From Acidimicrobiia bacterium (GTDB taxonomy: Bacteria; Actinomycetota; Acidimicrobiia; Acidimicrobiales; Bin134): DNA of 57,435 nt. The stretch lies in NCBI GenBank assembly GCA_022827405.1, contig JAJDTA010000046.1, positions 1 through 57,435 on the forward strand. The letters run 5' to 3'. The notes under the pieces were generated by a model that did no database searches, was not told where the DNA came from, and was given only the letters and a program-made list of their open reading frames with translations. The translations under genes were made by a program, and so were the position numbers. This document shows positions 26,420 to 33,754 of this stretch, piece by piece (position 1 is the first letter of the stretch; each line of letters begins with the position of its first letter).

Positions 26420-27403
26420 CTATAGGCCGGTCAGTCGACTGAGGGCCTGGCGGTAGAAGCCCAGGGCAATGCCGCAGGGGTTGGGGTCGCCCACAATCGC
26501 CGCGTAGGGCAGTGACGCCCCGGTGAACGCAGCGTCGTTCCAGAACGGGTCGCCGTGGTCGATCGGCCCCCACGGCCCCACGTACAGGTAGGGCTCGGGG
26601 TGAGCAGCGTCTCCGGGCGATGCCCCGTAGGTGGCCCGAGTGACAGGCTCGGACTCGGCGTTGCCGATCTCCACTGCTACGTCGAAGTGGCCAGGCCAAA
26701 GCTGTACCCGGCTGGGGTCGGGGGCTCCGGGGGTGCAGCGCAGTTCCTCCAGCGCCGCGGTGGCCATCCCGAACCACTGGCTGGTGAACGCCACCAACTC
26801 CTCATCCACCGTCAGCGGGCGGTCCAGGTCGCCCAGAGCCACCGTGTCATGCTCGGCTTGGTCGCTGGTGGCCTCGACACCCAGGAATTCGGCGGCCGCG
26901 GCCAGCGTGGTGATCGTCTCAGCCTCCACTCTGTTGCCGTGTTGCCTAACCAAGAGGCGCCCTTCCACTCGCACCTGGGTGTCGTCGCCGTAGAACGGCG
27001 TACCGAAGCCCCCAAGGGTCCATCGCAGCCCGAACTTCCCGTTGGCCGCCTTGCGGGTGTTGGACACCACGCCGTAGCCCAGACGGTGAAGGTCGTCGCG
27101 TCGCACCGGATAGTGGTCGGGCACCCCCGCAAGCGACTGGTAGTTGGCCAGCCATCGGGGGCGGCAGAATTCGGCAACCGTCTCGTCGTCGGCGGCCAAG
27201 TCGGCCCAGCGGAGATCGCCAGCGCTGGTGGGAGTCACCACCATGGTGGTCACTTGTCCACGGTTGCCCACTGCGGTGGGGTCGTCGGCATACCAGGGTG
27301 CGGTGACCACAGCAGGGGGAGACGGCTCCAGCACTCTGGCGGTGAGACCGTTGCCCACCACGGCATCGGCCTCGGCTTGTGGGTTTCGGTATCGGGGTGT
27401 CAT
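26420..27403 (-). CDS. Conserved protein of unknown function
   Basis: A 327-aa soluble protein that I do not recognise with confidence. It lacks signal peptide and TM segments. Recurrent-looking blocks are FCRPRWLANYQSLAGVPDHY, KFGLRWTLGGFGTPFYGDD, QVRVEGRLLVRQ (beta strand) and LWPGHFDVAVEIG, then ATYGASPGDAAHPEPYLYVG and WNDAAFTGASLPYAAIV. The acid- and tryptophan-rich strands and conserved His of LWPGHFD suggest a beta-rich, possibly metal-binding or ligand-binding fold, but this is guesswork. AAGGCACC precedes ATG 27403. It meets the LLM gene tail to tail with stop codons directly abutting and diverges from the SDR gene at 27505. Confidence 0.7.
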   Translation of the reverse strand: MTPRYRNPQAEADAVVGNGLTARVLEPSPPAVVTAPWYADDPTAVGNRGQVTTMVVTPTSAGDLRWADLAADDETVAEFCRPRWLANYQSLAGVPDHYPVRRDDLHRLGYGVVSNTRKAANGKFGLRWTLGGFGTPFYGDDTQVRVEGRLLVRQHGNRVEAETITTLAAAAEFLGVEATSDQAEHDTVALGDLDRPLTVDEELVAFTSQWFGMATAALEELRCTPGAPDPSRVQLWPGHFDVAVEIGNAESEPVTRATYGASPGDAAHPEPYLYVGPWGPIDHGDPFWNDAAFTGASLPYAAIVGDPNPCGIALGFYRQALSRLTGL

Positions 27404-27504
27404 GGTGCCTTACTGGAAATTTATCGGCGTGAGGCGGCAATAACACCGCTTCGCCGACAGTCGGTGGAATCTCGCCGACAACCGCAACGAAGAGGAGTTC
27501 GCTC

Positions 27505-28290
27505 ATGGGAAGACTGGACGGCAAAGTTGCCCTGGTTACCGGCGGTGGAGGCGGGCTGGGCACGGCTATCAGCGTGTTGTTCGCCAGCGAGGGTGCCAAA
27601 GTGGTGGTGCAAGACCTGAACGAGGCCGCCGCCGCGGCCACCGCCGATCAGGTGATCGCCAACGGGGGCGAGGCCATGAGCGCGGCCTGCGATGTGTCCG
27701 ACAGCAAGGCCATCGAGGCCATGTTCGCCGACATCGACGACCGTTTCGGCCCGGTGACCGTGCTGGTGAACAATGCCGGAGTGGACAGCACGCCCGGCGA
27801 CGGCTCCGGAGAGGGCAACACCGGCGGCGACCGCCAGATTGTGGACATGAGCGACGACGGCTGGCAGCGGATGCTCGACATCCACCTCAACGGCGCCTTC
27901 TACTGCACCCGGGCCATGCTGTCCCGGATCATCGAGACCGATCTCAAGGGTTCGGTGATCTGCATGTCGTCCATCGCCGGACTGGCCGGTTGGGGGCCGG
28001 TGCACTATGCCACCGCCAAGGCCGGCCTCTTGGGGTTCATGCGGGCAATGGCCCGGTTCTGCGCCCCCCACGGCATACGGGCCAACGCGGTGTGCCCCGG
28101 AGTGATCGACACCCCCATGGTCGCCGGCGTAGACGCCGCCATGATCGAGGGCCTCAAGATGATCACCCCCGCGGGCCGCATCGGCCAGCCCGAAGACATC
28201 GCCTACGCCGCCCTCTACCTAGCCTCCGACGAAAGCGACTTCGTAACCGGCGAAACCATCACCCCCAACGGAGGCCTAGTCATCGGCTGA
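27505..28290 (+). CDS. SDR-family oxidoreductase (3-oxoacyl-ACP-reductase-like)
   Basis: A 261-aa short-chain dehydrogenase with VTGGGGGLG (11-19), NNAG at 89-92, MSSIAG for the catalytic Ser and Y168-x3-K172 in HYATAKAGLLGF. The Asp-containing VVVQDLNE after beta-2 favours NAD(H). The C-terminal PEDIAYAALYLASDES and VTGETITPNGG are typical of FabG-like members. GAGGAG lies about 8 bases upstream of ATG 27505. The insert between NNAG and helix 4 (GDGSGEGNTGGDRQ) is longer than usual. Substrate unknown; a 3-hydroxyacyl or hydroxysteroid is plausible from the neighbourhood. Confidence 0.85.
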   Translation: MGRLDGKVALVTGGGGGLGTAISVLFASEGAKVVVQDLNEAAAAATADQVIANGGEAMSAACDVSDSKAIEAMFADIDDRFGPVTVLVNNAGVDSTPGDGSGEGNTGGDRQIVDMSDDGWQRMLDIHLNGAFYCTRAMLSRIIETDLKGSVICMSSIAGLAGWGPVHYATAKAGLLGFMRAMARFCAPHGIRANAVCPGVIDTPMVAGVDAAMIEGLKMITPAGRIGQPEDIAYAALYLASDESDFVTGETITPNGGLVIG

Positions 28291-28306
28291 CCGGGCTGCT
28301 GGCGGA

Positions 28307-30733
28307 TCAGTCCTCGGGCAGCGGGACTTCCAGGGCGCCTAGTTTGACGAGGCGTTCGACTTCGGCGGGGTCCATTTTGAGTTCTTCTATGCAGATTTGG
28401 CGGGTGTGTTCGCCTAGTAGGGGGGCGGCGTGGACTGGGGGGGTGGGCATTTCGCTGCCGTAGAAGCAGGGGCCTTCCAACACCAGGTTGCCGGCGCCGG
28501 GTTGGAAGACCTCTAGCGGGAAGCCTCGCTGGGTTAGTTGGGGGTCGGTCATGTGGTCGAGCGCGGTGAGCATGGCTGAGCCGGGGACGCCGACGGCCTG
28601 GCAGGCCTCTTGGACGTCCATTGGGGAAAGCTGGGCCGTCCATTCGGCCACTCCGGCGTTGACCGCTTCCCGGGCGGCCGAACGGCCCTCGGCGGTGTCG
28701 TAGGACGGGTCGTTGGCCCAGGCCGGGTTGCCCATGGCTTGCTTGAGCGCGGCCCAGTCGGCGTCGTGGCGCACACACACCACGCTCCACTGCTGGTCGC
28801 CAGCGCACTGGAACACTCCCCAGGGGGCGCCTTGGTCGGAGTCGTTGCCCGCCGGCTGCACCGACCCCGGGCTGAGCGACTCGGCCATGAACAGATCGCC
28901 CAGCGTGTTGACCAATGCCTCGGCTTGGCTGATCTCGGCTTGCGCCCCATCGCCGTTCCGGCGGTCTCGACTCAACAAGCCGACCAGCGCGCCGAGGGCG
29001 CACAGCCGCCCGGCCAAGTGGTCGGGGTGGATGGCGTTGGACCCCGGCGGCGGGTCGCCGTCGGTGAAGTTCCACAGGTACTTGATGCCCCCCACCGTCT
29101 GGATGGTGGGCCCGTAGCCGATCCAGTCGGCATAGGCCCCGGTGGAGCCCATGAGCTGGCTGCTGGCCATGCACACGCCGGGGTTGAGCTCCTTTAGCGT
29201 CTCATAGCCCACCCCCATGGCGTCCATGGTGCCGGTGGAATTGTTCTCTATCACGATGTCGGCCGTCTTCACCAGCTCCTTGAGCACGGCCAAGCCCTCG
29301 GGGATCTTGGAGTTGACCCCAAAGCTGCGCTTGGTGCGGCTCGACGAAGCAAATGACGCCGTCATCTCAGTGCCGATGACCAGCCGCATGAAGTCGGGAT
29401 AGGTGCGGGTCTCGATCTTGATGACGTCGGCCCCGTACTCGGCCAGCATCCGACCGCCCTCCACGCCCACGCCGCCGTGGCCGAAGTCCAGCACCCGAAG
29501 ACCGGCCAGCGGTTGGGCCGTCTCGCTAAGGTCCGGCACCGTCCCGCGGGGTTCGGCCGCAGCTGCTTCGACGGCTACTTCGGCGTTGTGCTCACCCGCC
29601 GATGGTGCACCGGAGCGGAACCCTTGGCGCTGCCGGTTGATCTCCATGAACCCCGAGGCGGTCGCAGCCTGAACGCCGGGAGCCACCTCCATTGGCACGA
29701 ACGTGGTCCGAGAGACGTAGTGCTCGTTCACCAGGACGTCGGACGGCTTGAGCATCGGGGTGACGACTACTCCCCGGCGCTGGGCCTCGGCCGCGGCCTC
29801 CTCCATCATCATGGGGGCGAAATGCTCAGCGATCACCGGGTTCAACACGTCGCCGTTCATGATCCGGGTGATGGTCTGGCTCCACATCTCGTCGGCGAAT
29901 GCCTCGGGGCGGCCCATCCACTCCCACAGGGCGAACCACTGTCGGGGGCTGAGAACCACCATGGTGATGTAACCGTCGGCCGTCTCGAACAGCGGGTACA
30001 CCACGGTGGTGCCCGATCGGACGATGGGCGGGTCCATTCCGGCGTCCAGGGTGGGCTTCATGTTGGCCAGTTGCCAGGTGTTGAGGTGGATGGCCGCCTC
30101 CAGCACCGAGAAGTCCAAGTGCTGGCCTCGTCCAGTGCGCTGCTTGGCCACCAGGCCGATGGCCACGGCTAAGGCGCCGACTACACCGGCAGCGTCGTAG
30201 GCGAACGCCCCGGGGATGAGCAGCGGCGGCTTCTCCGGGATGCCCGATGCGGCCAGGTGCCCGCTCATGGCCTGGATCACCTCGTCGGTGGCCTCAAACT
30301 GGGCGTACGGCCCTTCTTGGCCGAAGTCGGTGATCGACAGCACCAAGAGGTGCTCAAGCCCGGCAGACACCTCCCGAGGGTCCAGCCCGTAAGGGGCCAA
30401 CGCGCCCGGCTTGGTGGATTCGATCCATACATCGGCGCTGGCCAGCAGCTCTCGCAGTTGGGCCTGGCCCTCAGCGGCGGTCACATCCAACGTGATGCCC
30501 CGCTTGTTGAAGTTGCGGAAGGCGAAATACAGGCTGGTGTCGCCGTCGGGGGCATATGGGGGCATGCGCCGGGACTCGGCCCCGCCAGGCGGCTCCACCC
30601 GGATTACATCGGCGCCGAAGTCGGCCAGCAGCCGACCGGCCAACTCGCCCTTGACGTCGGCCATGTCGATGACCCGGAGGCCGCTCAGCGGCAGTTCATT
30701 CGAAGACACGATCCGCGACACTACTGCCAGCAT
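28307..30733 (-). CDS. CaiB/BaiF (class III) CoA-transferase, fused two-domain form
   Basis: An 808-aa protein made of two tandem CoA_transf_3 domains. Domain 1 starts LPLSGLRVIDMADVKGELAG and has AYDAAGVVGALAVAIGL with the candidate catalytic Asp and TGRGQHLDFSVLEAA. Domain 2 starts near residue 410 with PLAGLRVLDFGHGGVG and has AIHPDHLAGRLCALGALVGLL with its Asp. Both copies keep the A-x-x-GADVIK/RVE nucleotide-binding strand. Class III enzymes move CoA between carboxylic acids, for example between an activated and a free substrate; a fused form works as an intramolecular pair of domains. The start could be one of several nearby codons (ATG 30733, GTG 30721). The gene diverges from the SnoaL-like gene by 35 bp. 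Confidence 0.85.
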   Translation of the reverse strand: MLAVVSRIVSSNELPLSGLRVIDMADVKGELAGRLLADFGADVIRVEPPGGAESRRMPPYAPDGDTSLYFAFRNFNKRGITLDVTAAEGQAQLRELLASADVWIESTKPGALAPYGLDPREVSAGLEHLLVLSITDFGQEGPYAQFEATDEVIQAMSGHLAASGIPEKPPLLIPGAFAYDAAGVVGALAVAIGLVAKQRTGRGQHLDFSVLEAAIHLNTWQLANMKPTLDAGMDPPIVRSGTTVVYPLFETADGYITMVVLSPRQWFALWEWMGRPEAFADEMWSQTITRIMNGDVLNPVIAEHFAPMMMEEAAAEAQRRGVVVTPMLKPSDVLVNEHYVSRTTFVPMEVAPGVQAATASGFMEINRQRQGFRSGAPSAGEHNAEVAVEAAAAEPRGTVPDLSETAQPLAGLRVLDFGHGGVGVEGGRMLAEYGADVIKIETRTYPDFMRLVIGTEMTASFASSSRTKRSFGVNSKIPEGLAVLKELVKTADIVIENNSTGTMDAMGVGYETLKELNPGVCMASSQLMGSTGAYADWIGYGPTIQTVGGIKYLWNFTDGDPPPGSNAIHPDHLAGRLCALGALVGLLSRDRRNGDGAQAEISQAEALVNTLGDLFMAESLSPGSVQPAGNDSDQGAPWGVFQCAGDQQWSVVCVRHDADWAALKQAMGNPAWANDPSYDTAEGRSAAREAVNAGVAEWTAQLSPMDVQEACQAVGVPGSAMLTALDHMTDPQLTQRGFPLEVFQPGAGNLVLEGPCFYGSEMPTPPVHAAPLLGEHTRQICIEELKMDPAEVERLVKLGALEVPLPED

Positions 30734-30768
30734 TCACGTAGGTTCGAAGAACGTGGTCAACTGGTGAG

Positions 30769-31173
30769 ATGAGCGAGCGGACGAACCTCGAGATACTCCA
30801 GTCGGTGTTCGACTCAATGGGCGATGCCGATGCGGTGGTGGCCCACTACACCGACGATTACGTGATGGAGTTGCCCTACGCCCACCCCGACAAGCCCGAC
30901 CGAACGGAAGGCAAGGAAGTGGTGCGAGAGCGGTTGGTGCGGGCCTTCAAGATCTTCAGCTTCACCTTGCACATAACCGAGGTGTACCCGTGTACCGATC
31001 CCGATCTGCTCATTGCCGAGTACACCAGCCAAGGGGAGGTAATCCCCACCGGCCGCCGCTACTCCAACCGCTATATCGGCCTGTGGCGCTTCCGGGACGG
31101 CAAGGTGTGCTTCACCCGGGAGTACCTCAATCCGGAAGCAGCGAAAGCTGCACTAGAGCCAGTCGGCGACTAG
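30769..31173 (+). CDS. SnoaL/NTF2-like protein
   Basis: A 134-aa single-domain protein of the NTF2-like superfamily (cone-shaped alpha+beta barrel). It begins with helices TNLEILQSVFDSMGDADAVV, then HYTDDYVMELPYAHP and the curved strands LLIAEYTSQGEVIP, YIGLWRFRDGKVCFTREYLNP. Such domains act as small isomerases, hydrolases or ligand-binding partners; no specific catalytic residues can be named. Position next to the CoA transferase suggests a role in the same metabolism. Its stop lies three bases before the convergent membrane protein gene. Confidence 0.78.
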   Translation: MSERTNLEILQSVFDSMGDADAVVAHYTDDYVMELPYAHPDKPDRTEGKEVVRERLVRAFKIFSFTLHITEVYPCTDPDLLIAEYTSQGEVIPTGRRYSNRYIGLWRFRDGKVCFTREYLNPEAAKAALEPVGD

Positions 31174-31176
31174 CGA

Positions 31177-32064
31177 TTAGAACCGGCCGCCGCCGAAGCC
31201 CCCGCCGCCGCCGAAGCCTCGCATCAGGGGGCCTTGGGACCGCTCGTTGAAGGTGTCGGTGAGGCCGGATTGCTCGAACCCCATGGGCACCTGTCCGGTG
31301 GTGGCGTAGAGGTACAGCGCCATCTGGAAGATGGCGGTGAGTGTGCTAATCACCACCGAAACCAAGGCGATCCACGCGAACCCAATGGTGATCCCGATCA
31401 CTGCGCCGACAGATCCGGCTGAGGCACCAATGGCGATGATGATGATGCCCGGGATTGCGGCGACCAACCCGATAATTCCGAACCCCACTTGGGCCATAAG
31501 GTTCTCGCCCCAAGTGTGGCGCAGCAGCTCACCCGAGCGGCTCAGCGACCGGAAGGGTCCGGTCTGCTCTACCACCAGAATGGGCACCACCAAGAAGGTG
31601 AGCACCCCCCAGGCCATGTTCAAAAGGCTCCCGAGAATGCGGGCGACGATGTTGTCCGAGCTCTGAATAGCTCGAATTATCATCCCGACGGTCAGGGCCA
31701 GAATCGCCCAGGGCACGATCACGTGCAGTCGGGAGAAGGCTCCCTTGATGGCGCTGATGATGGTGGGGTCACCGCCGCTAAACCGCTCCCGAGCGCCCGA
31801 CACCACTGCGGCGTTGAAAGACACAGTGATAACGGTGACGGCGAACAAGATGATGAGGCCACCGATCCACAGCATTGGCTCGCTGCCGCTGCTGCCGCCG
31901 TCGTCTATCCCGTCGGTGGACAGCCAGATGGGCAGACCAATGCCCAAAACCACTGCTAGTGAGGCCAGCGCTCCCAGAATCGGCAGGACGGCCAGTTCCC
32001 GATCATGTTGCAAAACCGCCCAAGAAGCCTTGGCAGTGTCTATTGTCCGGCGAAATCGACCCAT
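31177..32064 (-). CDS. DUF6159-like polytopic membrane protein
   Basis: A 295-aa membrane protein from ATG 32064 (MGRFRRTIDTAKASW); an upstream ATG at 32094 would add ten residues. Hydrophobic segments are AVLPILGALASLAVVLGIGL, MLWIGGLIILFAVTVITVSF, VIVPWAILALTVGMI, MAWGVLTFLVVPILVVE, GFGIIGLVAAIPGIIIIAIG and IGFAWIALVSVVISTLTAIF, giving about six TMs. The cytoplasmic-looking start with an amphipathic helix and the P-I-L-V-V-E-x-x-G motif fit the DUF6159 family. The C-terminus is glycine-rich (RGFGGGGGFGGGRF). Function unknown. Confidence 0.75.
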   Translation of the reverse strand: MGRFRRTIDTAKASWAVLQHDRELAVLPILGALASLAVVLGIGLPIWLSTDGIDDGGSSGSEPMLWIGGLIILFAVTVITVSFNAAVVSGARERFSGGDPTIISAIKGAFSRLHVIVPWAILALTVGMIIRAIQSSDNIVARILGSLLNMAWGVLTFLVVPILVVEQTGPFRSLSRSGELLRHTWGENLMAQVGFGIIGLVAAIPGIIIIAIGASAGSVGAVIGITIGFAWIALVSVVISTLTAIFQMALYLYATTGQVPMGFEQSGLTDTFNERSQGPLMRGFGGGGGFGGGRF

Positions 32065-32096
32065 GGGCGACACGCTACCAGCGATTGGCGACAATT

Positions 32097-33218
32097 CTAC
32101 GGAGACGAGATCGAGGTCTCTAGAGCCGGCATCACCAACGGCACTTCGCAGGATTGGTCGAGGTCGATTTCCACGGTGACATGGCCGTTGCCGTGGGGGC
32201 CGGCGCCCCAGGAGGGCATTACGGTGGAGTACAGGCCGGTGCCGCCGGCTACCAAGATGAGCAGGGCTTCGGGGCTGCTCAGGGCGTGGACCACCAATTC
32301 TGGATCGTCGCCTTGGCTGCGCTGGTGGCGATTGATGCCCGAACCACGAGAGCGCACCGCAGACAGCTCCGACCAGGAGCGATTGGCCCGCTGATAAAGC
32401 GTCTCAGCAATGGCGGCCCGGTCGTAGCCCACGTCGGCCAACGCCACCGCGTGGTCGGGGTTGAGCACCAGCACCTGGGTGCCCCGCCCGAAGTGGGTGT
32501 TGTTGGCCCCCAGCCCCGACAGCGAGGCGGCCAGCACGTTCAGCAGGTGGTCGGCATACACCTCGGGGTCGTCGTCGGGGAAGCACAGCACCGAGTGGGG
32601 ACTCTCGGTGCAGGCCACCGTGACGGTGCTCTGCTCTGCGTCGTAGCCCAGCGAGGTGTGCAGCGGCGTGAATGGGCTGGCCTCCTCATCCTCGCCCAAA
32701 CAGAAAGTGAACTTGCCGGGATGGCCCAACAGCGCCATGTCGGAAGTGCCCGGCCGCCCCCCGCCGATGTTGATCATGGCCAGGCGCACTGCTCGGCCGA
32801 TCGAGGCGTTGGCCCGGTGGCCCGGGCCGAGCGCCCCGAACCCCGACGCCACGCCGCAAGCGCCCACCGCGGGGCCGTTCACGATGAGCAGCGGCCCCAG
32901 GTTATGGGTGGTGGACTGCACCTCGGTCATGTCCAGGCGGGGATCGCACACCGCCCGCACTGCGGCCACCACCACTGGGAAATGGTCGGGCAAACAGCCG
33001 GCCATCACCGCGGCGATGGCCGCCTTCTCCACGGTGGCTTCCCCCAGGTTGGGGCCGAGCTGGCCCAGCGACACATCGCCGTCGAGGCCCGAGGCCAGCA
33101 CCATCCGCTCCACTCGGGCCGGGGTCGGCACAACCACCGGCAGCCCGTCGGTGCATCCTTCGGCGTGCAGTTGCTCGAGGGCGGCCTCCTCAGAGAGGGC
33201 CGAAAGCCGTTGGCTCAT
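32097..33218 (-). CDS. Conserved partner protein of the UGSC selenoprotein, function unknown
   Basis: A 373-aa soluble protein whose ATG overlaps the TGA stop of the selenoprotein gene (ATGA), so the two are translationally coupled. The N-terminal block LHAEGCTDGLPVVVPTPARV is the most striking; a similar G-x-TDGLPVV-PT block recurs, as I recall it, next to or fused with UGSC-family proteins. Other conserved-looking blocks are NLGPLLIVNGPAV, GASIGRAVRLAMINIGG (approximate), LGHPGKFTFCLGEDEEASPF and VAGGTGLYSTVMPSWG. Five or more cysteines and several histidines occur, some possibly metal or redox ligands (C22, C126, C179 region). No signal peptide. Reaction unknown; a redox or C-S/C-Se substrate role shared with the selenoprotein is inferred. 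Confidence 0.8.
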   Translation of the reverse strand: MSQRLSALSEEAALEQLHAEGCTDGLPVVVPTPARVERMVLASGLDGDVSLGQLGPNLGEATVEKAAIAAVMAGCLPDHFPVVVAAVRAVCDPRLDMTEVQSTTHNLGPLLIVNGPAVGACGVASGFGALGPGHRANASIGRAVRLAMINIGGGRPGTSDMALLGHPGKFTFCLGEDEEASPFTPLHTSLGYDAEQSTVTVACTESPHSVLCFPDDDPEVYADHLLNVLAASLSGLGANNTHFGRGTQVLVLNPDHAVALADVGYDRAAIAETLYQRANRSWSELSAVRSRGSGINRHQRSQGDDPELVVHALSSPEALLILVAGGTGLYSTVMPSWGAGPHGNGHVTVEIDLDQSCEVPLVMPALETSISSP

Positions 33219-33742
33219 CCGGCGGCGCCCAGCGCCTGGAGCACCTCGTTGGCTATGTCGTCGGCCACCATCTTCATGGCTTTCTCCCCGGTTCCGGCCA
33301 CCGGGTGGGGGAGGATCACTCGGGGGATGTCGGGCATTCCCGCCGACCGGGAAACAAAGTCGCCCTGGGGGGAGAACTTGGTGGTGACCAGAGCCACCGC
33401 CGGGGTGTCCCGGCGGGCGGCTTTGATGGCGTCACGCACGGTGCCGCTGGTGCAGCTTCCTCAATGGCCGTAGGCGGCTACCACCGCGTCGCAGTCGTCG
33501 GTGATCTCGCCCATGAGCTGGTCGTCGGCCACCATTGAGGCGTTGCCCTTGTTCCAGGCCCGCACCTCCAAGTCGGGGCGCACCCGGCGCAAACTCTCGC
33601 CTACCGCATCCAAGAACGGCACGGAGTCGGGGAAACCATTGGCCAACAGCCCGATGGTAAGGGTGCCGTCCCCCGCAGAGAGCTCGTAGGGCGTCACTGA
33701 TTCCGCCGGTTCTGCCCGTGGGTCCAAATATTCGATCGCCAT
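33215..33742 (-). CDS. UGSC-family selenoprotein (TGA read as selenocysteine)
   Basis: Read from ATG 33742 to TGA 33215-33217, with the in-frame TGA at 33461-33463 decoded as selenocysteine, this is a 175-aa protein. Residues 1-93 end VVAAYGH; Sec94 is followed directly by GSCTSGTVRDAI, giving a U-G-S-C redox motif (Sec94-Gly-Ser-Cys97). Both sides of the TGA look coding: LTIGLLANGFPDSVPFLDAV and CDAVVAAYGH before it, PAVALVTTKFSPQGDF and PRVILPHPVAGTGEKAMKMV after it, continuous with one family. Known UGSC-family members carry Sec or Cys at this spot (CGSC in others), which argues strongly against a random stop. It overlaps the partner gene by four bases and diverges from the PQQ-like gene across 12 bp. 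A pseudogene or sequence error is the alternative. Confidence 0.85.
33435..33454 (-). promoter_or_regulatory. Weak candidate bacterial SECIS hairpin
   Basis: On the mRNA, TGCAC (33454-33450) can pair with GTGCG (33439-33435) around a 10-nt loop that contains GCGG. The stem starts 6 nt after the TGA, so its loop is nearer to the codon than in the best-studied bacterial SECIS elements. Bacterial SECIS sequences vary, and the fold was done by eye, so this is only a candidate. Confidence 0.3.
33461..33463 (-). other. In-frame TGA, proposed selenocysteine codon
   Basis: The codon is number 94 of the UGSC gene and lies immediately before GGA-AGC-TGC (Gly-Ser-Cys). Frame is maintained across it with no length change. 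Confidence 0.8.
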
Positions 33743-33754
33743 GGCTCTACGGTA

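Noticed and set aside
33461..33463. Reading the TGA as a simple inactivating stop
   Set aside because: Coding character continues on both sides without frame change, and the stop is exactly at the family's Sec/Cys position; kept as an alternative only.
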